64,000 nucleotides of DNA. It comes from Sphingomonas sp. IC-56. GTDB taxonomy: Bacteria > Pseudomonadota > Alphaproteobacteria > Sphingomonadales > Sphingomonadaceae. This document shows positions 52,795-62,247 of the stretch, one piece after another (position 1 is the first letter of the stretch; each line of letters starts with the position of its first letter). The notes beneath the pieces were generated by a model. The model was not told where the DNA came from. It saw only the letters and a list, made by a program, of their open reading frames with translations, and did no database searches. Position numbers and translations under genes: made by a program. The stretch lies in NCBI RefSeq assembly GCF_021043375.1, contig NZ_JAJNDV010000009.1, positions 1-64,000 on the forward strand, read 5' to 3'.

Positions 52795-54174
52795 CTAATC
52801 GTCGCGGGTATCGGTGATCCCGAGCAACTTGAGCTTCCGGTGGAGGGCCGAGCGCTCCATGCCGATGAAGCTGGCGGTTCGCGAGATGTTGCCGGAAAAG
52901 CGGCGGATCTGGACCCGCAGATATTCGCGCTCGAAACTTTCGCGGGCTTCCTTCAGCGGCGCGCCCATCATGGCACTCGCCCCCATGGCGCTGCCCGCAT
53001 CGGTCGACGCGCCGAGCACCTCGGGCGGCAAAAGGTCAAGGTCGATGCGGCCGATGCGGTCTCCCGGCGCCAGGATCACGGTGCGTTCGACGATGTTGCG
53101 CAGCTGGCGGACATTGCCCGGCCATTCATAGCTTTGCAGCGCGACCATCGCATCGGGCGCGATTTCCGGCGTCGGGACGCGGCGACCATTGGCATAATGC
53201 GCAACGAAATGCTCGACGAGCACGGGAATGTCCTCCCGACGCTCGGTCAGCGATGGGATCAGCACCGGCACGACGTTGAGCCTGTAGTAGAGGTCCTCGC
53301 GGAAGCGGCCGGCGCTGATTTCGGCCTGAAGATCGCGCGAGGTCGCCGATACCACTCGTACGTCCACCTTGACCGTGCGCGTGCCGCCGATGCGGCTGAA
53401 GCTTTGGTCGGTCAGAACACGAAGGATGCGCGCCTGCGTGGCCAGCGGCATGTCGGCGATTTCGTCGAGGAACAAGGTGCCGCCATGCGCCTGTTCGAGC
53501 AGGCCGGTGCGGATCAGGTCCCCGCCCTCCTCGACGCCGAACAGGTCTTCCTCGCCGCGTTCCGGCGTCATGCGCGCTGCGCTTACGATGACGAACGGCG
53601 CGTTGGTGCGCTGGCTCCATGCGTGGAGCAGGCGCGCTGCGACTTCCTTGCCGACCCCGGGTCCGCCGGTGATCAGCACGCGGCTGCCTGTGGACGCCAC
53701 GCGCTTGAGCGTCGCCCGAACCGAGTTGATGGCCGCCGACGTTCCGGTCAGGTCATTGTCGCGTCCCACCGAAGCACGCAGTGAAGCGACTTCCTGGCGA
53801 AGCCGCTCGGTCTCGGTTGCGCGCTCGACGAGAAGGAGCAGCCGTTCGGCCTCAAAGGGCTTTTCGATGAAGTCGGACGCGCCCCGGCGGATCGCGGCGA
53901 CCGCCGTGTCGATGTTGCCATGACCCGAGATCACCAGCACCGGGATGGAGGCGTCACGGCGCTTGATCTCGTCAAGGAGTTCCAGGCCGTCCAGGCGGGA
54001 GCCCTGAAGCCATACGTCGAGCAGAACGAGGCTCGGCCGGCGTTCAGCGATCGCTTCCAGGGCCGCATCGCTGTCGGCCGCACCGCGCGTGGCATAGCCT
54101 TCGTCTTCCAGCACGCCCGCCACCAACTCGCGGATGTCACGTTCATCGTCGACGACGAGAATATCAAGGCTCAT
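52795..54174 (-). CDS. ntrX: NtrX-type sigma54-family response regulator lacking GAFTGA
   Basis: 459 residues: receiver domain with phosphoacceptor Asp53 (LVLLDVWLQ), AAA+ domain with Walker A-like GGPGVGKE (170-177) and Walker B TLFLDEIADMP, and a Fis-type C-terminal helix-turn-helix (ISRTASFIGMERSALHRKLK). The L1 loop where NtrC has GAFTGA is deleted here (EDLFGVEEGGDLIRTGLLEQ), so it probably does not remodel sigma54 holoenzyme. Its ATG overlaps the ntrY stop (ATGA). It is paired with NtrY in nitrogen or redox control. Confidence 0.93.
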   Translation of the reverse strand: MSLDILVVDDERDIRELVAGVLEDEGYATRGAADSDAALEAIAERRPSLVLLDVWLQGSRLDGLELLDEIKRRDASIPVLVISGHGNIDTAVAAIRRGASDFIEKPFEAERLLLLVERATETERLRQEVASLRASVGRDNDLTGTSAAINSVRATLKRVASTGSRVLITGGPGVGKEVAARLLHAWSQRTNAPFVIVSAARMTPERGEEDLFGVEEGGDLIRTGLLEQAHGGTLFLDEIADMPLATQARILRVLTDQSFSRIGGTRTVKVDVRVVSATSRDLQAEISAGRFREDLYYRLNVVPVLIPSLTERREDIPVLVEHFVAHYANGRRVPTPEIAPDAMVALQSYEWPGNVRQLRNIVERTVILAPGDRIGRIDLDLLPPEVLGASTDAGSAMGASAMMGAPLKEARESFEREYLRVQIRRFSGNISRTASFIGMERSALHRKLKLLGITDTRDD

Positions 54175-56432
54175 GATCTGCGGTTTCCACTGGACGTGAG
54201 TGCTGCCTGGCGCGGCTGAGTAGCATCGGCTTCTGGGTCGGCGTTGGCGGCCATGCGGTCGAGCGCGTCGATGTCGAAGCACAAGGTCACTACGGTTCCT
54301 CCGCCCGCCCGATCGGCAAAGGCTATGGTGCCGAAATGCTCCTCGACGATCTTGGTGACGATCGCGAGCCCGAGGCCGGTGCCCCGGCTGCGGGTGGTCA
54401 TGTAGGGCTCGATGATGCGGTCACGGTCCGGCGGCAGGCCGATGCCGTTGTCGGCGATGGTGACCAGCACCTTTGCGCCGCGTTCGGGATGCAGCGTGAG
54501 CACGACCTCGCCGGGGTCCGTCATGCCCTTCTCCATCCGCGTGTCGATCGCTTCCACCGCGTTCTTCACGATGTTTGTCAGCGCCTGTCCGATCTGGCGG
54601 CGGTCACAGACGATGCTGGGTGAGTCCTCCGGCTCCTCGAGCACGAAGCGGATCGAGGGGTGCGCAACCTCCTGGAGGAACATCGACTGGCGCACGATGT
54701 CGAGCAGCGACTCGCGGCGGAATACGGGCTTGGGCATGCGGGCGAAGGACGAGAATTCGTCCACCATGCGCCGGAGATCGCCCACCTGCCGGACAATCGT
54801 CTCGGTCAGTTTGGCGAAGGTCGTGTCGGACGCGTCGATCTGTTTGCCATAGCGCCGCTGAAGCCGCTCGGCTGCGAGCTGGATCGGCGTGAGCGGGTTC
54901 TTGATTTCATGGGCAATCCGCCGCGCCACGTCCGACCAGGCAGCCCGCCGCTGGTCGACCAGCTGCTGGGTGATGTCGTCGAAGGTCAGCACGCGTCCCT
55001 GCTCGTCAGAGGTCACCTTGACCGCCAGCGTGCGTGCGTCCCCGCCGGTGGTGATCTCCACCACTGCCTCGCGCTCCTCACCGTCGAGCAGCGAGTCCAG
55101 TTCGGGAACTATGTCGCGCAGCTGCCGGCCGACCAGATCCTCTCGGCCAAGTCCCAGGAGCGAGCGGGCCGACGCGTTCATCAGCCGCACGCCCCGGCTG
55201 GCGTCGATCGCGACGACACCCGCGGACACGCCCGAGATCACGGCTTCGATCAGGACACGCCGGCTTTCGGCCTGCGCCGTTGCCGAGACCAGCGCCTGGG
55301 TCTGCGCCTGCAAGCGCTCGGTCATGCCGTTGAACGCGCTGCCGAGCGTGGCGATTTCGTCGGCATTCTTCGCAACGGCGACGCGCGCGTCCAGATGCCC
55401 TTCCGCGACTCGCCGCGCCGCATCGACCAGTTCGTTGATCGGGCGCACCAGACGGTCTGCCGCAGTGAGCGCAAAGAACACCACCAGCGCGATGATGATC
55501 AGCGAAATGACGAACAGGACGAGGTTGAACTGTAGCTGGATGGACCGGGATCGCGACAGCAAGGCGTTATAGTCAGTGAACACCGACTTCACCCGGCCGA
55601 GCCGGATCGCCATCTCGTTCGCGTAAGGCTCACGATAGGAATAGAGATAGAGCTCGGTGTCGGGGACCCGGGTCAGCGAATAGGTGAATTTCGGGTTGGT
55701 GCCGACGACGCTCAGCTTGCCGTCGTTGATCTTCTTTATGTCCGCAGGACTGACGTCGAGCATCAGATTACGGTCGGAATTGTTGACCAGCGCCTGGGTC
55801 TGGATCTCCCCCTTGCTCGACAGGGAAAAGAGCAAGCTGCTCGAGAGGCTGCGCTGGAACACCGTCCACGAGAAGCTCGCCTTGAACTCGGGCGTGTCGA
55901 TCACATAGCCGGAATTCAGCGCACGATTGACGTCCCGCGCCAGGGCGATGTTCTCATTGTCGACGTACTGAAGCAGCTGCGCATAGGATTCCTCGGCGAG
56001 GCCGCGGGAGTTTTCGAGCAGGCCTTGCGCGCGTCCCGAGAACCAGAACTCGGCTCCCGATTGGAACAGGATCGAGGCGACCACCGCCAACAGAACCGTG
56101 GGTACCGCCGCCAGAACCGAGAAGATCGCCACCAGCCGCAAGTGAAGCTGAGCGCGCCCGCCTCCTGGCAGCCGCGCGGCTCGCTTCAGTGCGACCCGCC
56201 GGCCGATCAGCACGATTAATGAGCCGCACGTAATGAGGTTCGCAACCAGCAACGACGCCACGAGCGGAGGGGTAAGCAGCCGCTGCGGCGTTCCCTGTTT
56301 GGCAACGATCAGGTAGGTCGCGCCTGCGATGATCAGTGCAACTGCGAGCACCAGGAGTTCGATGGCTGGCGTAACGCCAAAGCGCCGCTGACGCGGTTCG
56401 GTATGGGCGGTCTGCTCGGGAGCCAAATCCAT
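54171..56432 (-). CDS. ntrY: NtrY-type membrane sensor histidine kinase
   Basis: A 753-residue transmembrane kinase. Hydrophobic segments are at the N-terminus (AIELLVLAVALIIAGATYLI, LLVANLITCGSLIVLIG, LVAIFSVLAAVPTVLLAVV) and LVLFVISLIIIALVVFFAL after a periplasmic domain, followed by HAMP, PAS (VIDASRGVRLMNASARSLL), the H-box DVARRIAHEIKNPLTPIQLA and an HATPase domain (DNGIGLP, GTGLGLAIV). An in-frame GTG at 56471 is an alternative start. It lies 60 bp after ntrC and overlaps ntrX. Confidence 0.94.
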   Translation of the reverse strand: MDLAPEQTAHTEPRQRRFGVTPAIELLVLAVALIIAGATYLIVAKQGTPQRLLTPPLVASLLVANLITCGSLIVLIGRRVALKRAARLPGGGRAQLHLRLVAIFSVLAAVPTVLLAVVASILFQSGAEFWFSGRAQGLLENSRGLAEESYAQLLQYVDNENIALARDVNRALNSGYVIDTPEFKASFSWTVFQRSLSSSLLFSLSSKGEIQTQALVNNSDRNLMLDVSPADIKKINDGKLSVVGTNPKFTYSLTRVPDTELYLYSYREPYANEMAIRLGRVKSVFTDYNALLSRSRSIQLQFNLVLFVISLIIIALVVFFALTAADRLVRPINELVDAARRVAEGHLDARVAVAKNADEIATLGSAFNGMTERLQAQTQALVSATAQAESRRVLIEAVISGVSAGVVAIDASRGVRLMNASARSLLGLGREDLVGRQLRDIVPELDSLLDGEEREAVVEITTGGDARTLAVKVTSDEQGRVLTFDDITQQLVDQRRAAWSDVARRIAHEIKNPLTPIQLAAERLQRRYGKQIDASDTTFAKLTETIVRQVGDLRRMVDEFSSFARMPKPVFRRESLLDIVRQSMFLQEVAHPSIRFVLEEPEDSPSIVCDRRQIGQALTNIVKNAVEAIDTRMEKGMTDPGEVVLTLHPERGAKVLVTIADNGIGLPPDRDRIIEPYMTTRSRGTGLGLAIVTKIVEEHFGTIAFADRAGGGTVVTLCFDIDALDRMAANADPEADATQPRQAALTSSGNRRS

Positions 56433-56492
56433 CGTGTTCTGAATACAACGCAACCGTTGCTCAGAAAACACATTATTTCAGTTTAACGATAC

Positions 56493-57932
56493 TCAATTGG
56501 CGTCTGGCGGAGAATCGCCGCCCAACCCGATGTGCAGCGTGTCCATGCGCTTGCGCAACGTGTTGCGATTGATGCCAAGCGCCCTCGCCGCGCGAAGCTG
56601 GTTTCCACCATGACGCACCAGCATCGCCTCGATCAACGGACGCTCCACTTCGCCAATGACGCGATCATAGAGGGTCCCATCGTCGAGCGCGTCCGGGTTC
56701 TCTACCGCAAGCCGGTCCAGCCAAGCGCGGATCGCCGTGTCGATGCCGGCGTCGGTTCCAGCCGCAACCGGCAGGCGAACCAGCCCCAGTGCATCACGAA
56801 TGGCCTGCCCATCGATCCGGTCATCCCGGGCGAGCGCGGCCACGCGGCGCATGATGTTCTCAAGCTCGCGCACATTGCCGGGCCAGTCGTGCCGCTCCAG
56901 GATGGCGACAGCGTCCTGCTCCAAATGCTTGCGGGGCAGACCATCCTGTACGGCCTGATCGAGAAAATGGCGGGCCAGCAGAGGAACGTCCTCTCGCCTC
57001 TCCCGCAACGCGGGCAAGGCGATCGGGACGACGTTCAACCTGTAGAAGAGATCTTCGCGGAATTGGCCCGATTGAACGAGTTGCGGCAGTTCCTTGTTGG
57101 TGGCTGCGACGATGCGCACGTCGACGCGGATCGTCCTCGAGCCCCCCACGGTGGTGAACTCCCCGGTTTGCAGGACGCGCAGCAGGCGGGTCTGCGCGTC
57201 CATGGGCATGTCACCGATCTCGTCGAGGAACAGCGTTCCGCCCGATGCCTGTTCGAACTTGCCCGCGACCCGCGCCTGGGCGCCGGTAAATGCACCACGT
57301 TCGTGGCCGAACAGCTCTGCTTCGATCAAGTCACGCGGGATCGCGGCCATGTTCAACGCGATCAAGGGCGCGCGCCGGCGGGGGCCTAGATCATGGATCG
57401 CCTTGGCCACCAGCTCCTTGCCCGTGCCCGATTCGCCGCTGATCAACACAGTCAGGTCGTTCGACACCACGCGCGCGATGATACGATACACATCCTGCAT
57501 TGCCGGAGAGCGTCCGATCAGCGGACCTGCGGCGGCCTCGCTCGACGCGAACTCTTCAGTGCCACTCCGCCGCTTCGCCAACGCCGCGCGAACAGTCTGG
57601 CTCAACACGTTCAAATCAAATGGTTTGGGCAGATAATCAAAGGCGCCGACTTCAGTGGCGCGAACAGCGGTTGCCAGGGTATTCTGCGCCGACAGGACGA
57701 TGACGGGCAATTCAGGGCGTCCGGCGAGCACCGCGCCAAGCGCTTCCAGCCCGTTGCCGTCCGGCAGCACGACGTCGGTGACGAGCACATCGGGCGTCTC
57801 GGCGTTCAGCCGGTCGTGCAGTTCGGCCAGGCTCTGCGCCAACACGACGCGGTGGCCGTCCCGTTTCAGCGCGGCCGCTACAACCGTCCGGACGGCGGCG
57901 TCATCATCGACGACCAGAACCGTCGCCATCAT
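56493..57932 (-). CDS. ntrC: Nitrogen regulation response regulator NtrC
   Basis: 479 residues: receiver with Asp53 (DVLVTDVVLPDG), AAA+ domain with Walker A GESGTGKE, an intact GAFTGA loop (FGHERGAFTGAQ, 213-218) and Walker B TLFLDEIGDMP, and a Fis-type HTH (QLRAARALGINRNTLRKRM). When phosphorylated by NtrB it should activate sigma54 promoters for nitrogen assimilation. Two consecutive ATGs; the first overlaps the ntrB stop. Confidence 0.96.
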   Translation of the reverse strand: MMATVLVVDDDAAVRTVVAAALKRDGHRVVLAQSLAELHDRLNAETPDVLVTDVVLPDGNGLEALGAVLAGRPELPVIVLSAQNTLATAVRATEVGAFDYLPKPFDLNVLSQTVRAALAKRRSGTEEFASSEAAAGPLIGRSPAMQDVYRIIARVVSNDLTVLISGESGTGKELVAKAIHDLGPRRRAPLIALNMAAIPRDLIEAELFGHERGAFTGAQARVAGKFEQASGGTLFLDEIGDMPMDAQTRLLRVLQTGEFTTVGGSRTIRVDVRIVAATNKELPQLVQSGQFREDLFYRLNVVPIALPALRERREDVPLLARHFLDQAVQDGLPRKHLEQDAVAILERHDWPGNVRELENIMRRVAALARDDRIDGQAIRDALGLVRLPVAAGTDAGIDTAIRAWLDRLAVENPDALDDGTLYDRVIGEVERPLIEAMLVRHGGNQLRAARALGINRNTLRKRMDTLHIGLGGDSPPDAN

Positions 57933-59029
57933 GCTGCCCGCGGCAGCAGCAGGCGGAACACCGTCATCGCGGGTTCCCGCTCGCTGGAATATTGCACGAT
58001 ACCCCCCATGTCCCGGGCCAGCTTGTCGACCAGGGGGAGCCCCAGCCCTTTGCCTTCCGGCTTGCTCGTCACGAACGGCTCAAACAGATGATCGATGATA
58101 TCCTCCGGGGCGCCGGGGCCATTGTCCATCACCAGCAACTCGATGGGAAGCGGCTGGCGCGGACGTCCTGCGCCATTGCTCACCGACATGCCGTGGCGAT
58201 AGGCGGTAGCAAGGATGATGCGCGGTTCGTCCACGCCCGCAAGCGCTTCGGAGGCGTTCTTCATCAGGTTCAGCAACACCTGAAGCAGCGCATCAGGATC
58301 GACCATCGCGGAAGGGAGCGACGGGTCGAAGCGTTCTTCAATTAATATGTCACGGGCGAAGCCCGCGGTCGCCACTCGCCGGGCATGATCCAGCAAGGGA
58401 TAGATGTTGGTTGGCGCCAGCGCCAGGGGACGCGTGTCGGTGAAATCCTGCATGCGGTCGATCAGCGCGGCGATGCGGTCCACCTCGGTCGTGATCAGCG
58501 CGGTGAGCCCCGCATCCTCCTCCCCGGATTGGAGCAACTGCGCCGCTCCGCGGATGCCAGACAACGGGTTCTTGATCTCGTGCCCCAGCATGGCCGCGGC
58601 CCCGATCGCCGCCCGCGCGCCGGCCGCTCGATCCGCCCCCTGCGTCATGCGTCGCGACTGGGCCGCATGGTGCAGCGTCACGATCCGCCAGCCGCCATGC
58701 TCGCTTAGCGGCGCTTCCAGCCAATCGACGCGTACGCGCACGCCGCGGTTCGTTTCTACTTCAACGTCGAAGACAGCGAAGCCGTGGCCATCCTTGCGTT
58801 CGCTATAATCGTCAGGAGGCAGCAGCACGGCGGCGTAAGGCTGCCCTACCATGGCGGTTTCGCTTTGGTTCAGCAGCAACTCGCAGGCGGCATTGGCATG
58901 CGCAATCCGCCCTTCGGCATCCAGCACCAGTACCGCGACGGGGAGCGCCGCGAACAGGTCGGCATAGCTTGGTTCCGCAACAGCGGGAGGCGCAGGCGCG
59001 TGGCTCAAGCTGCTGCGAGGGCGCGCCAT
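57929..59029 (-). CDS. ntrB: Nitrogen regulation sensor kinase NtrB
   Basis: A 366-residue cytosolic kinase/phosphatase: PAS domain ([20 protein letters not shown]), H-box [20 protein letters not shown] and HATPase motifs [17 protein letters not shown] and GKGLGLPLV. No transmembrane segment. It is normally controlled by PII according to nitrogen status. It overlaps dusB by 25 bp and ntrC by 4 bp, in one operon. Confidence 0.95.
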   Translation of the reverse strand: MARPRSSLSHAPAPPAVAEPSYADLFAALPVAVLVLDAEGRIAHANAACELLLNQSETAMVGQPYAAVLLPPDDYSERKDGHGFAVFDVEVETNRGVRVRVDWLEAPLSEHGGWRIVTLHHAAQSRRMTQGADRAAGARAAIGAAAMLGHEIKNPLSGIRGAAQLLQSGEEDAGLTALITTEVDRIAALIDRMQDFTDTRPLALAPTNIYPLLDHARRVATAGFARDILIEERFDPSLPSAMVDPDALLQVLLNLMKNASEALAGVDEPRIILATAYRHGMSVSNGAGRPRQPLPIELLVMDNGPGAPEDIIDHLFEPFVTSKPEGKGLGLPLVDKLARDMGGIVQYSSEREPAMTVFRLLLPRAA

Positions 59030-60006
59030 GGCGCGTAGAACTCGTCCAACATCTCCAGCACGCGCTTGGGATCGGACACCTGATTCACCTTGTTCCGGAA
59101 CTCCGCCGAGCCGTGGATGCCTTTAGTGTACCAGCCGATATGCTTGCGCATCATGTTCACGCCGACTTCGTCGCCATAGTGCGCGAGCGTGTCGACATAA
59201 TGCTCAACGATGACGCGGTACTGCTCTTCCAGGCTGGGCTCTGCCCGTTCGCCCTTGCCTGTAAGACCGTCCATGACTTGGCGCAGGACCCATGGCTTGC
59301 CATAGGCTCCTCGGCCGATCATCACCCCGTCGGCGCCCGATTGGCGGAGCGCCTCGCGGGCATCCTCAAGCGTGAGGATGTCGCCGTTGGCGATCACCGG
59401 AAGCGTCACCGCCTCCTTGACTTTGCGGATGAAAGCCCAGTCGGCCGAGCCCTTGTACATCTGGTTGCGCGTGCGCCCGTGGATGGTGATCAGCTGCGCA
59501 CCCAGATCTTGCGCGATGCGGGCAAGCTCGGGCGCGTTGAGGCTGTCATGGTCCCAGCCCATCCGCATTTTGACTGTGACCGGAACCTTCACTGCCTTCA
59601 CGCACGCCTCGATCAGCGCGCCGGCGAGCTTCAGGTCGCGCATCAATGCCGAGCCGGCCTCGCCGTTGGTCACCTTGCGCACCGGGCAGCCCATGTTGAT
59701 GTCGATGATCGCCGCGCCGCGATCCTCGTTCAGCCTGGCGGCTTCGCCCATCTCATAGGGCGTGCAGCCGACCAGCTGCATCGACACGGGTTCCTCGATC
59801 GGGTCCCATGCCGCCTTCTGAATCGACTGCCGGGTCTCGCGGATCGCCGCCTGGCTGGCGATCATCTCGGTGACGTTCAAGCCGGAGCCATAGCGGCGCA
59901 CCGCGCGGCGGAACGGCAAGTCCGTCACGCCGGTCATCGGCGCCAGCAGCACGGGCGCTTCGATCCGCACGGGACCGATCTGGATGGGGGCAAGTTCGCG
60001 CATCAT
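59005..60006 (-). CDS. dusB: tRNA-dihydrouridine synthase B (NifR3)
   Basis: A 333-residue FMN-dependent TIM-barrel enzyme reducing uridines in the tRNA D-loop. Motifs: [40 protein letters not shown] with the catalytic Cys, [18 protein letters not shown] and [13 protein letters not shown]. It is the first gene of the classical nifR3-ntrB-ntrC-ntrY-ntrX array. The first of two adjacent ATGs (60006) is chosen because a TTGTCC-17-TAGTTT promoter ends 8 bp before it. Confidence 0.95.
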   Translation of the reverse strand: MMRELAPIQIGPVRIEAPVLLAPMTGVTDLPFRRAVRRYGSGLNVTEMIASQAAIRETRQSIQKAAWDPIEEPVSMQLVGCTPYEMGEAARLNEDRGAAIIDINMGCPVRKVTNGEAGSALMRDLKLAGALIEACVKAVKVPVTVKMRMGWDHDSLNAPELARIAQDLGAQLITIHGRTRNQMYKGSADWAFIRKVKEAVTLPVIANGDILTLEDAREALRQSGADGVMIGRGAYGKPWVLRQVMDGLTGKGERAEPSLEEQYRVIVEHYVDTLAHYGDEVGVNMMRKHIGWYTKGIHGSAEFRNKVNQVSDPKRVLEMLDEFYAPWRALAAA

Positions 60007-60043
60007 CTGCCTGAAAACTAAGCACTGGCCGCTACGCGGACAA
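60006..60043 (-). promoter_or_regulatory. dusB-ntr operon promoter, predicted leaderless
   Basis: On the minus strand, TTGTCC (60043-60038), 17 bp, TAGTTT (60020-60015), then TCAGGCAG and ATG at 60006. It is back to back with the ispDF promoter, whose -35 begins 8 bp away at 60051. Confidence 0.6.
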
Positions 60044-60050
60044 GGCGCGA

Positions 60051-60088
60051 TTGGCAAGCGCCGCGTCCCGGGCTAGGCGGCGGCGCCA
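60051..60088 (+). promoter_or_regulatory. ispDF promoter, predicted leaderless
   Basis: TTGGCA at 60051-60056, 17 bp, TAGGCG at 60074-60079, then GCGGCGCC and the ATG at 60088. No Shine-Dalgarno is present. Confidence 0.6.
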
Positions 60089-61248
60089 TGGGGCATCCAC
60101 ATACCGTCGCGCTGATCGTCGCCGCTGGGCAAGGCACTCGCACCAGGGCTGCGTTGCCCAAGCAGTTCGCGTTGCTGGGTGGCAGGGCGGTTCTTGCGCA
60201 TAGCTATGATGCGCTTGCTTCCCATCCGCAGATCGACCGGGTCGTGGTGGTGATCGGTGCGGGGCAGCAGGACTTGCTTGGCTCGGCATTGGGCGATGTC
60301 GAGTTCGTTGTGGGTGGCGCTACGCGGCGGGAGTCGGTTCTTCGGGGATTGAAATATCTGGAGAATGACGGAGTTTCGCGGGTTCTGGTGCATGATGCTG
60401 CGCGGCCTTTGCTGCCGCATTCGGTCGTGGATCGGTTGCTGGTTGCGCTGGAAAGCGATGTGGCTGCGCTGCCGGTTTTGGGGGTGGTGGACACTATCTT
60501 GTCCACGCGGAAAACACTGGCTGGGGAGGTGGTGCCTCGGGAAACGCTGGCGCGGGTGCAGACGCCGCAGGCCTTTGCTTTCACTACGTTATTAGCGGCG
60601 CACAAGGCGTGGCCGGCCGACCGTGAGGCGACGGACGACGCACAGATGGTTCGGGCCATGGGCGGCGAGGTTCGTCTGGTTCAAGGAGATCCGATGCTGG
60701 AAAAGATCACGGTTGCCAATGACTTCGCGGCAGCGGAGCAGCGGCTGGGCGGCGCGATGCAGGTCCGCAGCGCGCAAGGGTTCGACGTCCATCGCTTCGA
60801 AACGGGTCAGGAATTGTGGCTTGGCGGCATCCTGATCCCGCATGACAAGGGCCTTTCGGGGCATAGCGACGCCGATGTGGCGCTTCATGCGATCACCGAC
60901 GCGCTGCTCGGCACGATCGCCGCGGGCGATATCGGCATGCATTTTCCGCCCAGCGATCCGAAGTGGCGCGGTGCCGCCTCGGCCCAGTTCCTGCGCCACG
61001 CGCTGAGCCTGCTTACCGAGCAGGGCGGCGTGCTCGACTTCGTCGACGTGACGGTGATGTGCGAGGCGCCGAAAATCGGGCCGCATCGCGACGCGATCCG
61101 CGCCAGCATTGCCGAGATCCTTGCGCTCCCCATCGCCTGCGTCAGCGTCAAGGCCACCACCACTGAGCGGCTGGGCTTCACCGGCCGCGGCGAAGGCATG
61201 GCCGCGCAGGCGATCGCGACCGTGCGCGTGCCGGTCAGCTGGCGGTAA
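60088..61248 (+). CDS. ispDF: Bifunctional IspD/IspF of the MEP pathway
   Basis: 386 residues. The IspD half (1-~225) makes CDP-methylerythritol: VALIVAAGQGTRTRAALPKQ is the CTP-binding start, and RVLVHDAARPLLP and VQTPQAFAF follow. The IspF half (~229-386) makes the cyclic diphosphate: GFDVHRFETG and GHSDADVALHAITDALLG supply zinc ligands. The fusion is common in alphaproteobacteria. The IspD half has relaxed codon use with two adjacent TTA codons (60589-60594), while the IspF half has the usual C-ending codons. Confidence 0.96.
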   Translation: MGHPHTVALIVAAGQGTRTRAALPKQFALLGGRAVLAHSYDALASHPQIDRVVVVIGAGQQDLLGSALGDVEFVVGGATRRESVLRGLKYLENDGVSRVLVHDAARPLLPHSVVDRLLVALESDVAALPVLGVVDTILSTRKTLAGEVVPRETLARVQTPQAFAFTTLLAAHKAWPADREATDDAQMVRAMGGEVRLVQGDPMLEKITVANDFAAAEQRLGGAMQVRSAQGFDVHRFETGQELWLGGILIPHDKGLSGHSDADVALHAITDALLGTIAAGDIGMHFPPSDPKWRGAASAQFLRHALSLLTEQGGVLDFVDVTVMCEAPKIGPHRDAIRASIAEILALPIACVSVKATTTERLGFTGRGEGMAAQAIATVRVPVSWR

Positions 61249-61297
61249 CCACCATGACTCGCCTCCCGCCGCGTAAGGTGGCAGAGGCGAGCGCCTG

Positions 61298-61825
61298 ATG
61301 GACACGATTCTTCCCGCCGAACTCGTCGAATCCGCCCGCAAGGTGCTGGAGGCCAACCGCGCGCTGGGCCGCAAGATTGCGGTGGCGGAAAGCTGCACCG
61401 GCGGGTTGGTGTCGGCCGCGCTGACCGAACTGCCCGGATCTTCCGACGTATTCGAAGTCGGCTTCGTAACCTATTCCAACGAAGCCAAGACCGAGGCGCT
61501 GAAGGTCAGCACCGACGTGCTGGAAACCTTTGGCGCCGTCTCCATCGCGGTCGCCTGGAGCATGGCGCAGGGTGCGCTCAAGCGCTCCAACGCGGATGTC
61601 GCGGTGGCGATCACCGGGATCGCCGGCCCTGATGGCGGATCGGAAAAGAAGCCAGTGGGTACCGTGGTGTTCGCGCAGGCCGAACGCGGCGCCGACCCGC
61701 AGCATATCGTCGCCGACGCCCGCCATTTCGAGAATAGCGGGCGTGGCGGCATCCGCCTTCAGGCGGCGCTGTGTGCGCTGGAACTGCTGATGCCGGGAGC
61801 GCCAGGCGCCGACGCGTCGCCATAG
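61298..61825 (+). CDS. CinA C-terminal domain protein (nicotinamide-nucleotide amidohydrolase PncC-like)
   Basis: A 175-residue stand-alone CinA-C domain. AVAESCTGGLVSAALTELPG contains the catalytic-site Ser, VGFVTYSNEAKTEAL and AVAITGIAGPDGGSEKKPVG are diagnostic. The family deamidates NMN to nicotinate mononucleotide in NAD recycling. Its last 67 bp overlap the oppositely oriented RatA-like gene. Confidence 0.92.
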   Translation: MDTILPAELVESARKVLEANRALGRKIAVAESCTGGLVSAALTELPGSSDVFEVGFVTYSNEAKTEALKVSTDVLETFGAVSIAVAWSMAQGALKRSNADVAVAITGIAGPDGGSEKKPVGTVVFAQAERGADPQHIVADARHFENSGRGGIRLQAALCALELLMPGAPGADASP

Positions 61826-62247
61826 AGGCGCGCGGCGCGTTCCTCGAACGCGTTGATCATTTTCCGCAGGGCACGGTCGAACACCTGGCCGGCGAGCATT
61901 TCGAACACGCGGCTCTTGAAAGCAAAGTCGACGCAGAAATCGACATGGCACCCGCCCTGCCCGTCCGACCGAAATTTCCAGTCGTTGTTCAGGTACTTTA
62001 GCGGCCCTTCGAGATAGTCGACGCGGATGTGGTCCGGACGCTGCTTCTCGACCTTGGACGTGAAGCTTTCGCGCAGCCCCTTGAACCCGACGATCAGGTC
62101 GGCGACCATCTGCGTGTCGCTGTTGGAGCGCACGCGTACCGCCGACACCCAGGGCAGGAACTCGCCATAGCGGCCGACATCCGCGACCAGATCGAACATC
62201 TGCTGCGGCGTGTAAGGCAGCGAGCGGGTTTCGGAATGCTTAGGCAC
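61759..62247 (-). CDS. RatA/Coq10-like START-domain protein
   Basis: A 162-residue polyketide cyclase/START fold protein. Typical features are [20 protein letters not shown] at the start, [25 protein letters not shown], and [18 protein letters not shown] followed by [14 protein letters not shown]. Bacterial members are annotated RatA or ubiquinone-binding Coq10-like; lipid or quinone binding is likelier than toxicity. The GTG at 62247 overlaps the end of lipA by 8 bp, so it is translated with lipA. Confidence 0.88.
   Translation of the reverse strand: MPKHSETRSLPYTPQQMFDLVADVGRYGEFLPWVSAVRVRSNSDTQMVADLIVGFKGLRESFTSKVEKQRPDHIRVDYLEGPLKYLNNDWKFRSDGQGGCHVDFCVDFAFKSRVFEMLAGQVFDRALRKMINAFEERAARLYGDASAPGAPGISSSSAHSAA

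Noticed and set aside
61759..62247. A RatA toxin of a RatAB toxin-antitoxin pair
   Set aside because: The fold is the Coq10/START type and the gene is coupled to lipA, with no RatB-like partner adjacent. A lipid- or quinone-related role is more likely.
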